Shown here: positions 36,063 through 44,954 of the stretch, one piece after another
How the letters are laid out: each line of letters opens with the position of its first letter
Numbering within the stretch: the first letter of the stretch is position 1
Assembly (NCBI GenBank): GCA_013151025.1
Contig: JAADJC010000019.1
Span: 1-54,128 of the forward strand
Direction: 5' to 3'
Length of the DNA stretch: 54,128 nt
DNA from: Acidobacteriota bacterium
GTDB taxonomy: Bacteria; Acidobacteriota; Holophagae; Thermotomaculales; Thermotomaculaceae
Notes under the pieces: generated by a model
Told to the model about the DNA's origin: nothing
Seen by the model: only the letters and a program-made list of their open reading frames with translations
Database searches by the model: none
Position numbers and translations under genes: made by a program

Positions 36063-37310
36063 GTGCGAATCATCAAAAAAATGCCATTTTGGAGATATGT
36101 TTTGCTAAAAAACGTTAAATTTTCACTGTTTTTTGTCATTTTTTCCGTATTTTTCGTCATTTTACCTGTTTTTGCGGTGGACAACTGCACCTCGGCAATC
36201 ATCAGCCGTTTTGCTTCAAAAAGCGGTGCCCCGATGCTCTGGAAAAACCGGGACACCAACGTCCGGTCCAACAAAGTCGTGCTGGTTGACGAAAAACCCT
36301 ATCGCTACCTCGCGCTGGTAAATCATAACGATACCTCCGGGCGCATCTGCTACGCCGGGCTCAATGAAGCCGGATTCGGCATCATGAACACCGCCGCATA
36401 CAACCTTCCGGAGAAACCCGGCGAACTGAAAGACCTGGAAGGGTTTCTTATGGCTGACGCCCTTCGAAAGTGCCGGACTATCTCAGATTTTGAAAAGCTC
36501 GTCATTGCCAATCTGGGACAGAATCTCGGCGTGGAATCCAATTTCGGGGTCATTGACGCGAATGGAAAAGCAATGTTGTTTGAAATTCATAATCACGGCT
36601 ACAAAAAGTTTGACCCTGCTGCAGCACCGGAAAAATACCTCATCAATACCAACTACTCCAGAAGCGGTTCAGCAGACAAGGGTGCCGGCTATCTGCGATT
36701 TGAACGGGCAACCCAACTGTTCGCCGGGCTCAAGGGAAGGCCTGTCCGCCCACAAGACATTCTCCACCACTTTTCCAGAGACACCGGCAACGTCTTTGTT
36801 TCCCAACCCACGCCGGCAGACTACAAGCGTTATCCGGCGTCGCCGGACACCTGGATTTCCACAAAGGACAGCATTAACAAATTCTACACCTCCGCCTGCA
36901 TTGTCCTGGTGGGTAAAAACCCGAATCACCCGGAACACCCCGCCATGCTGTGGGTCATTACCGGAGAACCCCTCACCGCCATCGCCATCCCGCTCTGGGT
37001 GGAAGCTGGAAGCGTCCCGGACATCCTCTGGAAGGGTGAAAAAGCCGCCATGTGGGAGGAGTCGGCAAAACTCAAAGCAATCATCCGTCCATATCGGAAA
37101 GGCAACATGAAGAACTACATGAGAATCAACCCGGTGGACAACAAAGACCACAGCGGTTACCTCCCCACCCTCCTGGCAGCGGAAAAGCGGATTTTCAGCG
37201 AAACTGCTGCGTTCCTGAAAGATAAGCACACGCCATCAGAACTGGCCGCCTTCCAGAACAAAATGGCAACCCTCGCCATGAAAGCACTTAAAAACGCAGC
37301 GATGCAGTGA
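36063..37310 (+). CDS. Exported C45-type N-terminal nucleophile hydrolase
   Basis: The 415-residue protein has a long hydrophobic N-terminus (a signal or anchor ending near residue 38) followed at once by DNCTSAIISR. Features of the acyltransferase/C45 (AAT) family of Ntn hydrolases follow: the WKNRDT loop, YAGLNEAGFGIMNTAAYN, ESNFGVIDANGKAMLFE, and INTNYSRSG. The cysteine in DNCTS is the probable nucleophile, freed by removal of the leader. The substrate is unknown; relatives act on amide bonds. The start is GTG 36063, with an alternative ATG at 36081, and no strong ribosome site is visible. Confidence 0.7.
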   Translation: MRIIKKMPFWRYVLLKNVKFSLFFVIFSVFFVILPVFAVDNCTSAIISRFASKSGAPMLWKNRDTNVRSNKVVLVDEKPYRYLALVNHNDTSGRICYAGLNEAGFGIMNTAAYNLPEKPGELKDLEGFLMADALRKCRTISDFEKLVIANLGQNLGVESNFGVIDANGKAMLFEIHNHGYKKFDPAAAPEKYLINTNYSRSGSADKGAGYLRFERATQLFAGLKGRPVRPQDILHHFSRDTGNVFVSQPTPADYKRYPASPDTWISTKDSINKFYTSACIVLVGKNPNHPEHPAMLWVITGEPLTAIAIPLWVEAGSVPDILWKGEKAAMWEESAKLKAIIRPYRKGNMKNYMRINPVDNKDHSGYLPTLLAAEKRIFSETAAFLKDKHTPSELAAFQNKMATLAMKALKNAAMQ

Positions 37311-37352
37311 AGACAAGTGGGAAATCCACCGTCCGTCCACCTACCAATCTGT

Positions 37353-37381
37353 TTGACGCGTTTCTGCTGAAATGGTATGAT
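37353..37381 (+). promoter_or_regulatory. Promoter of tRNA-Leu(UAA)
   Basis: TTGACG (37353-37358), a 17-base spacer and TATGAT (37376-37381) lie just before the tRNA. Its expected 5' end at 37388 practically coincides with the mature tRNA 5' end at 37390. Confidence 0.7.
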
Positions 37382-37389
37382 TTCCCAGC

Positions 37390-37476
37390 GCCCGGATGGC
37401 GGAATTGGTAGACGCAAGGGACTTAAAATCCCTCGGGGTCTTCCCTGTGCCGGTTCGATCCCGGCTCCGGGCACCA
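37390..37476 (+). tRNA. tRNA-Leu, anticodon UAA
   Basis: The 87-base gene has acceptor stem GCCCGGA/TCCGGGC, anticodon arm AGGGA-CTTAAAA-TCCCT (anticodon TAA, reads UUA), a long variable arm and an encoded CCA. No other gene is co-transcribed. It ends 72 bp before a convergent membrane protein gene. Confidence 0.95.
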
Positions 37477-37548
37477 CTTTTCCGTCTCTGCATCCACAGA
37501 GTCGGGATGATAGATGAAAGATAACAGCGGGAAAAGAACAGTTTGGCC

Positions 37549-38226
37549 TTATTTGTCACGCTGTTTTACGTGAATCCATAATGAAATTCCAAGGATTACA
37601 ATGGCGAGAATCAGGTCGGGGATCAGCGGGGAAAGACTGCCCTCCTTCAACAATGAGACGGCTTTCTGATAAAAGGGAAATTCCAGATAGCTGATACTCG
37701 CCATCCGTGCCAGCGATGGGGGGAAAAAGTCCCGGAAATCGTTCATATAGAGGACAAGGGGGCCGGCAAGCTGAATGCACGCCATTGCAACTGCGGCAGC
37801 TGTCCGGCTTCCATGGAACAGCCAGCTGAAGAGCTTCAGAATGCCGTCGACTGTGAACAGGAAAATAATTGTAACGAGAAATGTATGAAAAGACGGCAAG
37901 TGACGCAATTTGAAACTGAACGGAACCAGTACAATGGCCAGTAAACCCGCCTGAAAGATGGCGATACGGACAAAGGGCCGTTTGGATTCCCCGGCAAAGA
38001 GAATCAGTGAAATCCAGGTTAATACCGGAATCAGGGCGCCGAAAATACTGCTGTAAATTCCGTTGACAATGTCTCCGTTTATTCTCACCGGCAATGCCAT
38101 GTTTCCAAGCCGGATTCCGGCCGGGGATACAGACAGGGGCATCAGAATCAAAAAAACGACAATGGTGGAAAAAAGAATCCACACGCAGGGCTTACAATCG
38201 GCCCATAATTTCTTCCACAACTTCAT
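37549..38226 (-). CDS. Hypothetical polytopic membrane protein
   Basis: I do not recognise this 225-residue protein. It has about six membrane helices (VWILFSTIVVFLILM at the start, LILAIVILGISLWIHV at the end) and a basic tail. ATG 38226 (MKLWKKLWADC) overlaps the end of cmk by 35 bp; a longer frame to 38262 would start in cmk. It is the last gene of the minus-strand operon from 43651. Confidence 0.6.
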   Translation of the reverse strand: MKLWKKLWADCKPCVWILFSTIVVFLILMPLSVSPAGIRLGNMALPVRINGDIVNGIYSSIFGALIPVLTWISLILFAGESKRPFVRIAIFQAGLLAIVLVPFSFKLRHLPSFHTFLVTIIFLFTVDGILKLFSWLFHGSRTAAAVAMACIQLAGPLVLYMNDFRDFFPPSLARMASISYLEFPFYQKAVSLLKEGSLSPLIPDLILAIVILGISLWIHVKQRDK

Positions 38227-38842
38227 CAATGGTTTTCTCCGTTGTGTCCACGAGGATGGCATCTTCCGCCTGCTTCAGGGGGGCCAGTGCTCTTTCGGCG
38301 TCCTGTTTGTCCCGCTCCTGTTGCCGGCGGAGGATTTCCTCAATGGTTATGGTGGTTTTCGGGTCTTTTTCTTTCAATTGCAGATACCGGCGCCGCGCCC
38401 TTTCTTCCGGGGACGCCACAATGAAAAATTTATGGTCGGCATCGGGAAATACCACTGTCCCAATGTCCCGGCCTTCCACCACCGAGGGGCGGCTGAGGCC
38501 TATTTTTCGCTGCAACGCGGTCATCAATTTACGCACCGCTGACAGCTTGGAGTAATCAGACGCATGGCGGGCGGCCTCCGGCGTCAGTATTCTGCCGGAA
38601 ATGTCTTTTTTGTTCAGTAGAATCCTTCCTTCTTCGTCAAAATCAACATCAACAGCTTCCAGCATCTCCTCCTTAACCGCTGAATCATCGCAGGGGATGT
38701 TGTTGTCCGCGAGATAGAGACCCACCGCCCGATACATTGCTCCGGTGTTGAGGTAGAACCAACCCTGTTTTTCCGCCACAAGGTGGGCAACGGTACTCTT
38801 CCCGGAACCGGACGGCCCGTCAATGGCGATAACCGCAACCAT
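38192..38842 (-). CDS. cmk: Cytidylate kinase
   Basis: The enzyme phosphorylates CMP and dCMP. The 216-residue protein has Walker A IAIDGPSGSGKST, the nucleotide-binding YLNTGAMYRAVGLY, the SRPSVVEGRDIGTVVFP loop, and the lid arginines in SPEERARRRYLQL. Length is typical. Its stop and start are adjacent to hisC (no gap) and overlap the membrane gene. Confidence 0.95.
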   Translation of the reverse strand: MVAVIAIDGPSGSGKSTVAHLVAEKQGWFYLNTGAMYRAVGLYLADNNIPCDDSAVKEEMLEAVDVDFDEEGRILLNKKDISGRILTPEAARHASDYSKLSAVRKLMTALQRKIGLSRPSVVEGRDIGTVVFPDADHKFFIVASPEERARRRYLQLKEKDPKTTITIEEILRRQQERDKQDAERALAPLKQAEDAILVDTTEKTIDEVVEEIMGRL

Positions 38843-39943
38843 TCACAGGACCTCTTCCAGCACCTGGATAAATTTCTCATTTTCAAATCTGTGGCCAAAA
38901 CTCATGCGAAACCAGTGCGGCATGTTATAGCCATGCAAGGGCCGCACAATCACGCCGCGACGCTGCATTTCAGTGAATACCGGAATAATGTCCCGTTCCA
39001 CATTCACCGCGATGAAGTTCCCCTCTTCCGCAAGATAACTCAGGCCAATACGGTCCAGTTCTTTCAAGACAAATGCCTTTTCCTTTCTCACATGTTCGAC
39101 AGAGGCCCGAACATGGTCGTCACAGTCCATTGCCGCTATACATGCCACTTGGGCAAGAATATTGATATTAAAAGGAGAACGAACTTTACTAAGCATGAAC
39201 AGCAGCTCCGGATTTGCAAACCCATATCCGACACGGAGGCCGGCAAGACCGTAAATCTTAGAAAATGTACGGAGAATAATCACATTCTTCCGCCCCTGTT
39301 CCTGAATGTATTTCATGGAGTTCGGGTAATCTTTATTGTCCACAAACTCAAAATAAGCCTCGTCAATGACAATGAGAATGTGATCCGGAACCTGTTCCAC
39401 AAACCGATCCAGTTCTTTTGCCGAAATCATTGTGGTGATAGGATTGCTGGGGTTACTGAGGTAAATAATTTTTGTCGTTTCGTCAATTGCTTTTAGAAAG
39501 ACATTCAGATCCAGATGGTACCCCGGGCCTGCCGGAATTTCAACGCCCCGATGATTGGACGCGTAGGTGGCCACTTTATACATGGCAAAATCGTATTGGG
39601 AATACATGGTGGTTTCGCCAACATCCAGCAGCGCTTTTGCCGCCATTTCAATAATTTCCGCCGCACCGTTGCCGAAAAATATCCAGTCCGGGTCAATCCC
39701 AAATTTTTCCCCCATCTTTTCCCGGAGATAGTAGGCACCGCCATCAGGATAAATGTACACACGGTCTATCGCTTCATGAAGAGCCTCTTTTATCTTTGCA
39801 GGGGTTCCCAGAGGATTTTCATTGGATGCAAGTTTTGCGATTTCTTTCGGGTCCAGGCCATATTCCCGTGCTACCGTTTCAATGGGTTTTCCTGGGATGT
39901 AGGGAGAAAGGGAATTTATCAGTTTTGGTTGCCGAATCATCAC
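38843..39943 (-). CDS. hisC: Histidinol-phosphate aminotransferase
   Basis: This is a PLP-dependent class I/II aminotransferase of 366 residues. It has the family opening LASNENPLGTP, GNGAAEIIEM, the VIDEAYFEF motif and the PLP lysine in RTFSKIYGLAGLRVGYG. It would make histidinol phosphate; some relatives act on aromatic amino acids. It is embedded in a housekeeping operon and not with other his genes. It abuts cmk and follows rluB by 9 bp. Confidence 0.9.
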   Translation of the reverse strand: MMIRQPKLINSLSPYIPGKPIETVAREYGLDPKEIAKLASNENPLGTPAKIKEALHEAIDRVYIYPDGGAYYLREKMGEKFGIDPDWIFFGNGAAEIIEMAAKALLDVGETTMYSQYDFAMYKVATYASNHRGVEIPAGPGYHLDLNVFLKAIDETTKIIYLSNPSNPITTMISAKELDRFVEQVPDHILIVIDEAYFEFVDNKDYPNSMKYIQEQGRKNVIILRTFSKIYGLAGLRVGYGFANPELLFMLSKVRSPFNINILAQVACIAAMDCDDHVRASVEHVRKEKAFVLKELDRIGLSYLAEEGNFIAVNVERDIIPVFTEMQRRGVIVRPLHGYNMPHWFRMSFGHRFENEKFIQVLEEVL

Positions 39944-39952
39944 GCCTCCTTG

Positions 39953-40735
39953 TCAGCGGATTTGTTTTCCACCGGGCTTCTTTTTCCGCCCTGCCCTTTC
40001 GTTCGTCGCAGGGGGTGTCAGAAGTGCTTCCACTTCTCCGGCAGATAACCGTCGATACCGTCCGGGGCCAAGGCCCTCGGCGTTCAGGTTGCCGATTCGC
40101 ACACGTTTCAGTTTTACTACCGGATGACCGACTTTCTGGAACATTTTTCTCAACTGGTTCTTCTTTCCCTCCATCAGTTCCACTTCAAGCCAGCTGTTTT
40201 TGCTGTGTCCCACCATTCGAACTTTTGCTTTCCGGGTTTTCACTCTATCCAGCATAATACCATTTTCAAGTCTTGAAATTGTCCGCTCGTCCGGCACACC
40301 TCGAACCCGGATCAGGTAGGTCTTACTCACATGACTGGCGGGACTCATCATATGATTGCCGAATTCCCCGTCATTGGTGATGAGAAGCAGACCCTCGGAA
40401 TTCAGATCCAGCCGCCCAACGGGGAATAACCCCTTCCGCTCTTCCGAACCCAGAAGGTCCATGACAGTGGGCCGGTTTTTCTCATCACTTTTTGTTGTCA
40501 CAACCCCAAGGGGCTTGTAAAGGAGGATGTAAACCTGTTTTCTCATCGGATGAATGATTTCTCCATCCACCTTGACCACGTCCAGGCTGATATCTGCCCG
40601 GGTACCCAGTTCCGTCACCCGTTTTCCATTCACCGTCACCCGGCCTTCCTCAATCAATATTTCCGCTTTTCGTCTGGAACAGATTCCCGCCCTCGCGATG
40701 ATTTTCTGCACCCGATCTCTGTGACTTTCGCTCAT
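39953..40735 (-). CDS. rluB: Ribosomal large-subunit pseudouridine synthase, RluB type
   Basis: The 260-residue protein has an N-terminal S4 RNA-binding domain (QKIIARAGICSRRKAEILIE) and the catalytic aspartate in VGRLDLNSEGLLLITNDGEF. KTYLIRV and LKRVRIG follow, and the tail is basic. This is the RsuA/RluB group, which modifies 23S rRNA in the case of RluB. Next to scpA-scpB it is almost always RluB. It overlaps scpB by 4 bp. Confidence 0.92.
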   Translation of the reverse strand: MSESHRDRVQKIIARAGICSRRKAEILIEEGRVTVNGKRVTELGTRADISLDVVKVDGEIIHPMRKQVYILLYKPLGVVTTKSDEKNRPTVMDLLGSEERKGLFPVGRLDLNSEGLLLITNDGEFGNHMMSPASHVSKTYLIRVRGVPDERTISRLENGIMLDRVKTRKAKVRMVGHSKNSWLEVELMEGKKNQLRKMFQKVGHPVVKLKRVRIGNLNAEGLGPGRYRRLSAGEVEALLTPPATNERAGRKKKPGGKQIR

Positions 40736-41253
40736 GAGTCATTCACTCCTATTTCTTCCAGTGATGGCAGGTCGCCAAGGGAATTCAATCCGAACAGCTC
40801 CAGAAATTTTGAAGTGGTCCGATACAGCATGGGCCGGCCGATCACGTCCTTCCTTCCTGCGATTCGGATCAGTTCCAGTGTCTGGAGATTCCGTAAGATG
40901 TTGGATACAGACTGGACACCACGCATTGCCGAGATTTCCTGAGATGTAATGGGTTGCCGGTACGACACAATGGCGAGGGTTTCAAACGCCGCCTGTGAAA
41001 GGGACAGCGACCTATCCGTATCCTTCATTTTTAACACCATGGGATAAAAGCGCCTTGAAGTCAGAAACTGGTAACCACCGGCCAGTTCAAAGAGATTGAA
41101 TCCTCTCTGGGCACAATCGGCTGTCAATTCATCAACCGCGCTCTTTACCAGCGTGGGTTCCGCTTCCAGCACCTTTGCAATTCTATCCACAGACAATGGA
41201 GAATCAGACGCAAAGATAAGTGCTTCAATTGTGGCCTTAAAATCGTTGTTCAT
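40732..41253 (-). CDS. scpB: Segregation and condensation protein B
   Basis: The 173-residue protein has two winged-helix domains with AFETLAIVSYRQPITSQEI and GRPMLYRTTSKFLELFGL, the ScpB signature. It joins ScpA and SMC in the condensin that organises the chromosome. ATG 41253 lies two bases after the scpA stop; an earlier frame (41271) would overlap scpA. It overlaps rluB by 4 bp. Confidence 0.95.
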   Translation of the reverse strand: MNNDFKATIEALIFASDSPLSVDRIAKVLEAEPTLVKSAVDELTADCAQRGFNLFELAGGYQFLTSRRFYPMVLKMKDTDRSLSLSQAAFETLAIVSYRQPITSQEISAMRGVQSVSNILRNLQTLELIRIAGRKDVIGRPMLYRTTSKFLELFGLNSLGDLPSLEEIGVNDS

Positions 41254-41254
41254 G

Positions 41255-42013
41255 TTATTCAAACCTCGCAATGAGCTGTTCCTGCTGTTCTTCTGTAAAA
41301 GGCGTTCTCCGCTGGAGTATAATCTCCGAAAACGTATCAGTCTGGGTCACCTTCAACGAGCCTTCACGTACAAGTTCCAGCATGGAAAGAAAAAGATACA
41401 CCACAAAACCTCGTTCCCGTGCCTTGGCCAACACGGAAAAACGAACCTTTCTTTTTTGGGCGAATACCCCGAACAGGAGAGAAAGCACATCTCTCATCGT
41501 ATAAGGTTTGGGTTTGATCAAGATGGGGCGGAGCGCCTTCTGACGTTCTACCACTCTTGCATAATGTTCAACCAGTAAAAAAGCGCCATTATCCCCGACC
41601 TTGAATTCCCGGTCCTCTTTCTCAATTTTTTCCTTGAAACTTCTTGGGAAACTCCGGGCCATTTCCTTATGGCAGAGGCGTAGTTTTCCGGCCTGGACAA
41701 CGACTCTCTCATATTCTTCCAATTGAAAAACCAGTTCTTCCCGCATCTCTTCGTAGGCTTCCTTCTCTCGGGGAATCATGGACTTTGCCTTCATCAGCAT
41801 CAATGTGGACGCCATCACAAAATAATCGCCGGCAATGTCCAGGTTCAATTCTTCCATCCGCTTCAGGTAGTCTGCATACTGTTCGGTAATGGGCGCAATG
41901 GCAATGTCGCAAATCGCCACTTTCTGCTTTCTCACCAGATGCAACAGCATATCCAGCGGCCCGTTGAACCCCTCCAGTTGTAACTCCAGATCGAAAGTCG
42001 GAGAAAAGTCCAT
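41255..42013 (-). CDS. scpA: Segregation and condensation protein A
   Basis: ScpA is the kleisin of bacterial condensin. The 252-residue protein has the N-terminal LEGFNGPLDMLLHLVRKQK that binds SMC, the DIAIAPITEQYADYL region, and the C-terminal winged helix FLSMLELVREGSLKVTQTD. It overlaps trpS by one base and is followed directly by scpB. Confidence 0.95.
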   Translation of the reverse strand: MDFSPTFDLELQLEGFNGPLDMLLHLVRKQKVAICDIAIAPITEQYADYLKRMEELNLDIAGDYFVMASTLMLMKAKSMIPREKEAYEEMREELVFQLEEYERVVVQAGKLRLCHKEMARSFPRSFKEKIEKEDREFKVGDNGAFLLVEHYARVVERQKALRPILIKPKPYTMRDVLSLLFGVFAQKRKVRFSVLAKARERGFVVYLFLSMLELVREGSLKVTQTDTFSEIILQRRTPFTEEQQEQLIARFE

Positions 42014-43014
42014 TACCCCCTCTTCAGGTTCATCGCGGCACGAACCTCTTCCATCGTGGCTACCGCCACTTCCCTTGCTTTAACCGCACCGGCATTCAAC
42101 ACGTCGTTCAGGTAACCGCCATCCGCTTTCAGCTTCTTTATCCGCTCTCCCACCGGTAACACTTCCTCCAGAACGTGGCGAATCAGCACCTTCTTGCAGT
42201 CAAAACATCCAATTCCGGCAGATCGGCAGCCACTGGCGCAATCCGCCTGCTCTGCATGTGTGGAAAAGATCTTATGAAGGGCGAAAACCGGGCAGTCCTC
42301 CGGCTCACCGGGGTCTGTTCGTCTCACCCGCCTGGTATCTGTCACCATTGTTGAAATCTTCTTTGTGATTTCTTCTTCCGTATCCTCAAGATAGATTGAA
42401 TTGCCATAACTCTTGCTCATCTTCCGGCCATCCAGCCCCGGTACCCGCTTCGCCTCTGTCAATTTTGCCTCCGGTTCCGGGAAAATCGAAGTTCCGGTCA
42501 GATGGTGAAAACGCCGGACAATCTCCCTTGCCAGTTCAAGATGATAGAGCTGATCTTCCCCCACCGGCACTAGATTCGCCTTGTAAATGATGATGTCCGC
42601 GGTTTGCAGGACGGGATAGCCCAGAAACCCATAGTTGGACATATCCCTGTCCTTCATCTGCGCCTTCTTTTCCTTGTATGTGGGCACCCGTTCCAACCAA
42701 CCAAGGGGCGTCATCATGGACAGAAGCAGGTGCAGTTCCGCGTGCTCCTTCACGTCCGACTGAACAAAAATCACACTTTTTTCAGGATCCACACCGGACG
42801 CGAGAAATCCCACCACCACTTCCGTTACATACGCCTGCAACTGGCCGGGATCGCTGTACATGGACGTCAATGCGTGCCAATCCACAACCGAATAGAAGCA
42901 GTCGTTTTCCTCCTGCAACGCCACATAATTGCTCAACGCCCCCACCAGATGGCCGATATGCAGCCGCCCTGTGGGCTGGGTTCCGCTCAAAACCCGTTTT
43001 CTCTGATTTGTCAT
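42013..43014 (-). CDS. trpS: Tryptophanyl-tRNA synthetase with probable [4Fe-4S] site
   Basis: The enzyme charges tRNA-Trp. The 333-residue class I synthetase has RLHIGHLVGA (HIGH motif) and GRKMSKSYGN (KMSKS motif). The C-terminal region has Cys241, Cys263, Cys270 and Cys273, spaced C-x21-C-x6-C-x2-C. This is close to the C-x22-C-x6-C-x2-C cluster site known in the Thermotoga maritima enzyme. The last two cysteines are in GCFDCKK, next to the anticodon-binding part. It abuts the M50 gene with one base between. Confidence 0.95.
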   Translation of the reverse strand: MTNQRKRVLSGTQPTGRLHIGHLVGALSNYVALQEENDCFYSVVDWHALTSMYSDPGQLQAYVTEVVVGFLASGVDPEKSVIFVQSDVKEHAELHLLLSMMTPLGWLERVPTYKEKKAQMKDRDMSNYGFLGYPVLQTADIIIYKANLVPVGEDQLYHLELAREIVRRFHHLTGTSIFPEPEAKLTEAKRVPGLDGRKMSKSYGNSIYLEDTEEEITKKISTMVTDTRRVRRTDPGEPEDCPVFALHKIFSTHAEQADCASGCRSAGIGCFDCKKVLIRHVLEEVLPVGERIKKLKADGGYLNDVLNAGAVKAREVAVATMEEVRAAMNLKRG

Positions 43015-43015
43015 G

Positions 43016-43651
43016 CTATGCTCCCAGAATTCTTAAAATTACGTGATACAACGGAGTGAAAATAATGTCCAGCACGTTCGTATAAATCAGCACCAACAGG
43101 ATAATAAAGCCGTATGGCCCGATTACCCGCATATAATTCAGATATGCCTTTTCCGAAATAAACCCCGACAAGACACCGGATCCGTCCAGGGGCGGAATCG
43201 GAATCAGATTGAACACCGCCAGTACAAAATTGATAATAACAAGATAAAAAAGCAGATACACCAACGGTTCCAACACCGAACCCTTGTAAATGAACAGCAC
43301 AGAAATCTTGTAAAGTACAATGGCAATGATGCCCATGATAATGTTGCTCAACGGGCCGGCAAAGGAAACCAGAAACATACCAAACTTACGATCCTTGAAA
43401 TTCAAAGGGTTTACCGGCACGGGTTTTGCCCATCCGAAAAAGATAAACCCCGTAAAAATCTGTAAAATCGGCAAAATTACAGTGCCGATAATATCCATGT
43501 GCACAATAGGATTCAAAGAAATTCTTCCCAGCCGCTTCGCCGTGTCATCCCCCATCCAGTGCGCGGACAGCGCATGGGCAGACTCATGAACCACCAACGA
43601 AAACAACAGTGCCACGTACTGCATCAACCCGACTTGTATAGGAACTCGCAA
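43016..43651 (-). CDS. M50-family (site-2-protease-like) membrane metalloprotease
   Basis: The 211-residue protein has HExxH in VVHESAHALS near residue 22, the second metal motif in NLIPIPPLDGSG near residue 155, and about five membrane segments. This is the compact site-2 protease form that usually pairs with trpS and scpAB. The substrate is unknown. The start is TTG 43651 with a strong GGAGG five bases before it. Confidence 0.9.
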   Translation of the reverse strand: MRVPIQVGLMQYVALLFSLVVHESAHALSAHWMGDDTAKRLGRISLNPIVHMDIIGTVILPILQIFTGFIFFGWAKPVPVNPLNFKDRKFGMFLVSFAGPLSNIIMGIIAIVLYKISVLFIYKGSVLEPLVYLLFYLVIINFVLAVFNLIPIPPLDGSGVLSGFISEKAYLNYMRVIGPYGFIILLVLIYTNVLDIIFTPLYHVILRILGA

Positions 43652-44184
43652 ACCATCCTCCAGTTTTCAAACTCCGTTCATTGTACCAGAAAGAAGCGCC
43701 TGCGCAAGCGCCGCAGACGGGAAGTGTTCTGTGTTCAATGTACAGTGTTCTGACCGAAACAGGCAGTGAAAAGAAGGGAATGTCTTGCTTCCTTATTTAT
43801 CTGTCATCTAATATTTTACATTCGACGTGTTGCACCAGCAAAATGTGCAAAAGATTTTATACCATATCCTTTTGGGAGAAAGGTCACCAACGTGAAGAAC
43901 AGGTACAACTAACCAGTCACTCTCAATCTGACAGATAAGCGAAAACCTTTTAGAAGGGATGGGGCCAGATCACAAACCTAACACTTTCCCATTCTTTTCT
44001 TTTCCCAACCCTTATCCATTCCCTATCTGACCTTTGTGCCCTGGTGCCTTTGTGTTAAGTTCCCTTCCTTTCTCTTTCTACCCTGCGGTCCCTGCGTTCT
44101 CTGCGGTGAGTGTCCCTCTTTCCCTCCGGGCTCAACCTCAATCTTGCCTTTCACTTAAACTTGACCTCTGTGGCATGTCCTGCT
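43652..44184. other. Intergenic stretch of repeat material, no gene
   Basis: The 533 bases between the M50 gene and the toxin gene contain no supported coding region. They hold repeat copy A at the right (44026-44155). A hairpin-rich segment lies near 43693 (GCGCCTGCGCAAGCGCC). Phrases such as CCGAAACAGGCAGTG (43749-43763) are shared with the gap at 7727. Confidence 0.5.
44026..44155. repeat. 130-bp dispersed repeat, copy A
   Basis: Runs from TCTGACCTTTGTGCC to TTGCCTTTCACT. It matches copy B (44955-45084) at a constant offset of 929 bases. I see only two mismatches (GTTC/GTAC and GGTCC/GGCCC), about 98 percent identity. It starts 30 bp beyond the toxin stop. Confidence 0.85.
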
Positions 44185-44448
44185 TCAGAGGCGCTCCAGT
44201 TTTTTGTAGACCTCACCATCATTACGTTTTCCAACCAGAGTAATTTTTACGATGTCTTTTTCCAGCCGATACACAATCAGGTATTCGCCAGCATCCACAC
44301 GTCTGAACGGAGACCCTTTCAATTCCTTTGAATCTGTCGGATGAGAATCCCGCAGCAGAGCAAAAATCTTTCGAACCACCTGCCTGTATTGTTTGGCATC
44401 CAGGGTTCCCAGAAAGCGGTATGCTTTCCTGCTGAGTTGAAGCTTCAT
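44185..44448 (-). CDS. RelE/ParE-superfamily toxin
   Basis: The 87-residue protein has the RelE/ParE pattern: KLQLSRKAYRFL at the start, KELKGSPFRRVDAGEYLIVY in the middle, and ITLVGKRNDGEVYKKL at the end. These toxins cut mRNA or poison gyrase; which one cannot be told. The start overlaps the antitoxin stop by 4 bp, the standard antitoxin-first arrangement. Confidence 0.85.
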   Translation of the reverse strand: MKLQLSRKAYRFLGTLDAKQYRQVVRKIFALLRDSHPTDSKELKGSPFRRVDAGEYLIVYRLEKDIVKITLVGKRNDGEVYKKLERL

Positions 44449-44699
44449 TCAGTTGTTTCCACAGGTTCCTTCAAGGCCGATAAGGATTCCTCCGGGCTCA
44501 TGTAGCCATCCCGTTCCGCTTCCATGGCCTGCAAGGCCCAGTACCGGTCTTCCAGCTCCATCAACCGCGTGTGTTCCTCGATAGAGAGCACAACGACCAC
44601 CGGACGGCTGTTCTTTTCAACCACCACTGGTTCCCGAATAGCCGAAAGCAGAACCTGCCCCCATTTGTTTTTCACTTCTGTTGCTGTTATCGTCTTCAT
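44445..44699 (-). CDS. Phd/YefM-type antitoxin
   Basis: The 84-residue protein has the Phd/YefM DNA-binding fold (ITATEVKNKWGQVLLSAIRE, PVVVEKNSRPVVVVLS). A helical C-terminal tail follows that would wrap the toxin. ATG 44699 has GGAGGT a few bases upstream and is preferred over 44720. It would repress its own promoter through the palindrome at 44722-44738. Confidence 0.87.
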   Translation of the reverse strand: MKTITATEVKNKWGQVLLSAIREPVVVEKNSRPVVVVLSIEEHTRLMELEDRYWALQAMEAERDGYMSPEESLSALKEPVETTE

Positions 44700-44718
44700 G
44701 CTGTACCTCCCAATAGAC

Positions 44719-44746
44719 AATATAGCTCATTTAGCTATTATGTCAA
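44719..44746 (-). promoter_or_regulatory. Toxin-antitoxin promoter with operator palindrome
   Basis: On the minus strand TTGACA (44746-44741), a 16-base spacer and TATATT (44724-44719) form a strong promoter. The spacer holds the perfect inverted repeat ATAGCT-AAATG-AGCTAT (44738-44722), the expected site for the Phd-type antitoxin. Confidence 0.75.
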
Positions 44747-44853
44747 GACGGAAAAACCGGGGACAGAGCAGTGCAAATGAAAGTGAATGTGCATGTGCAG
44801 GAATATCAGGAAGTTGGTTCTTCTCTGTTTTTTCTGAACCCATCACTCATCCC

Positions 44854-44870
44854 CTCCCGCGTTGCGGGAG
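44854..44870. repeat. Perfect hairpin CTCCCGC-GTT-GCGGGAG
   Basis: A 7-bp perfect inverted repeat with a 3-base loop, in the gap between the antitoxin promoter and repeat copy B. The shape and loop resemble the CGGCGC-TTT-GCGCCG hairpins. No T-run follows on either strand. Confidence 0.45.
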
Positions 44871-44954
44871 CCGTGATTTACATACAGAGTGTGACTCGTG
44901 ATTTGTGATTTGCAAGAAGAATCAGGGAGTTAGCTGTTCCCTCCCCTGTCCCTG

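Noticed and set aside
43681-43938. Short frame in the gap before the toxin gene
   Set aside because: The translation is low in family signal, the frame runs across repeat-like DNA, and no ribosome site is present.
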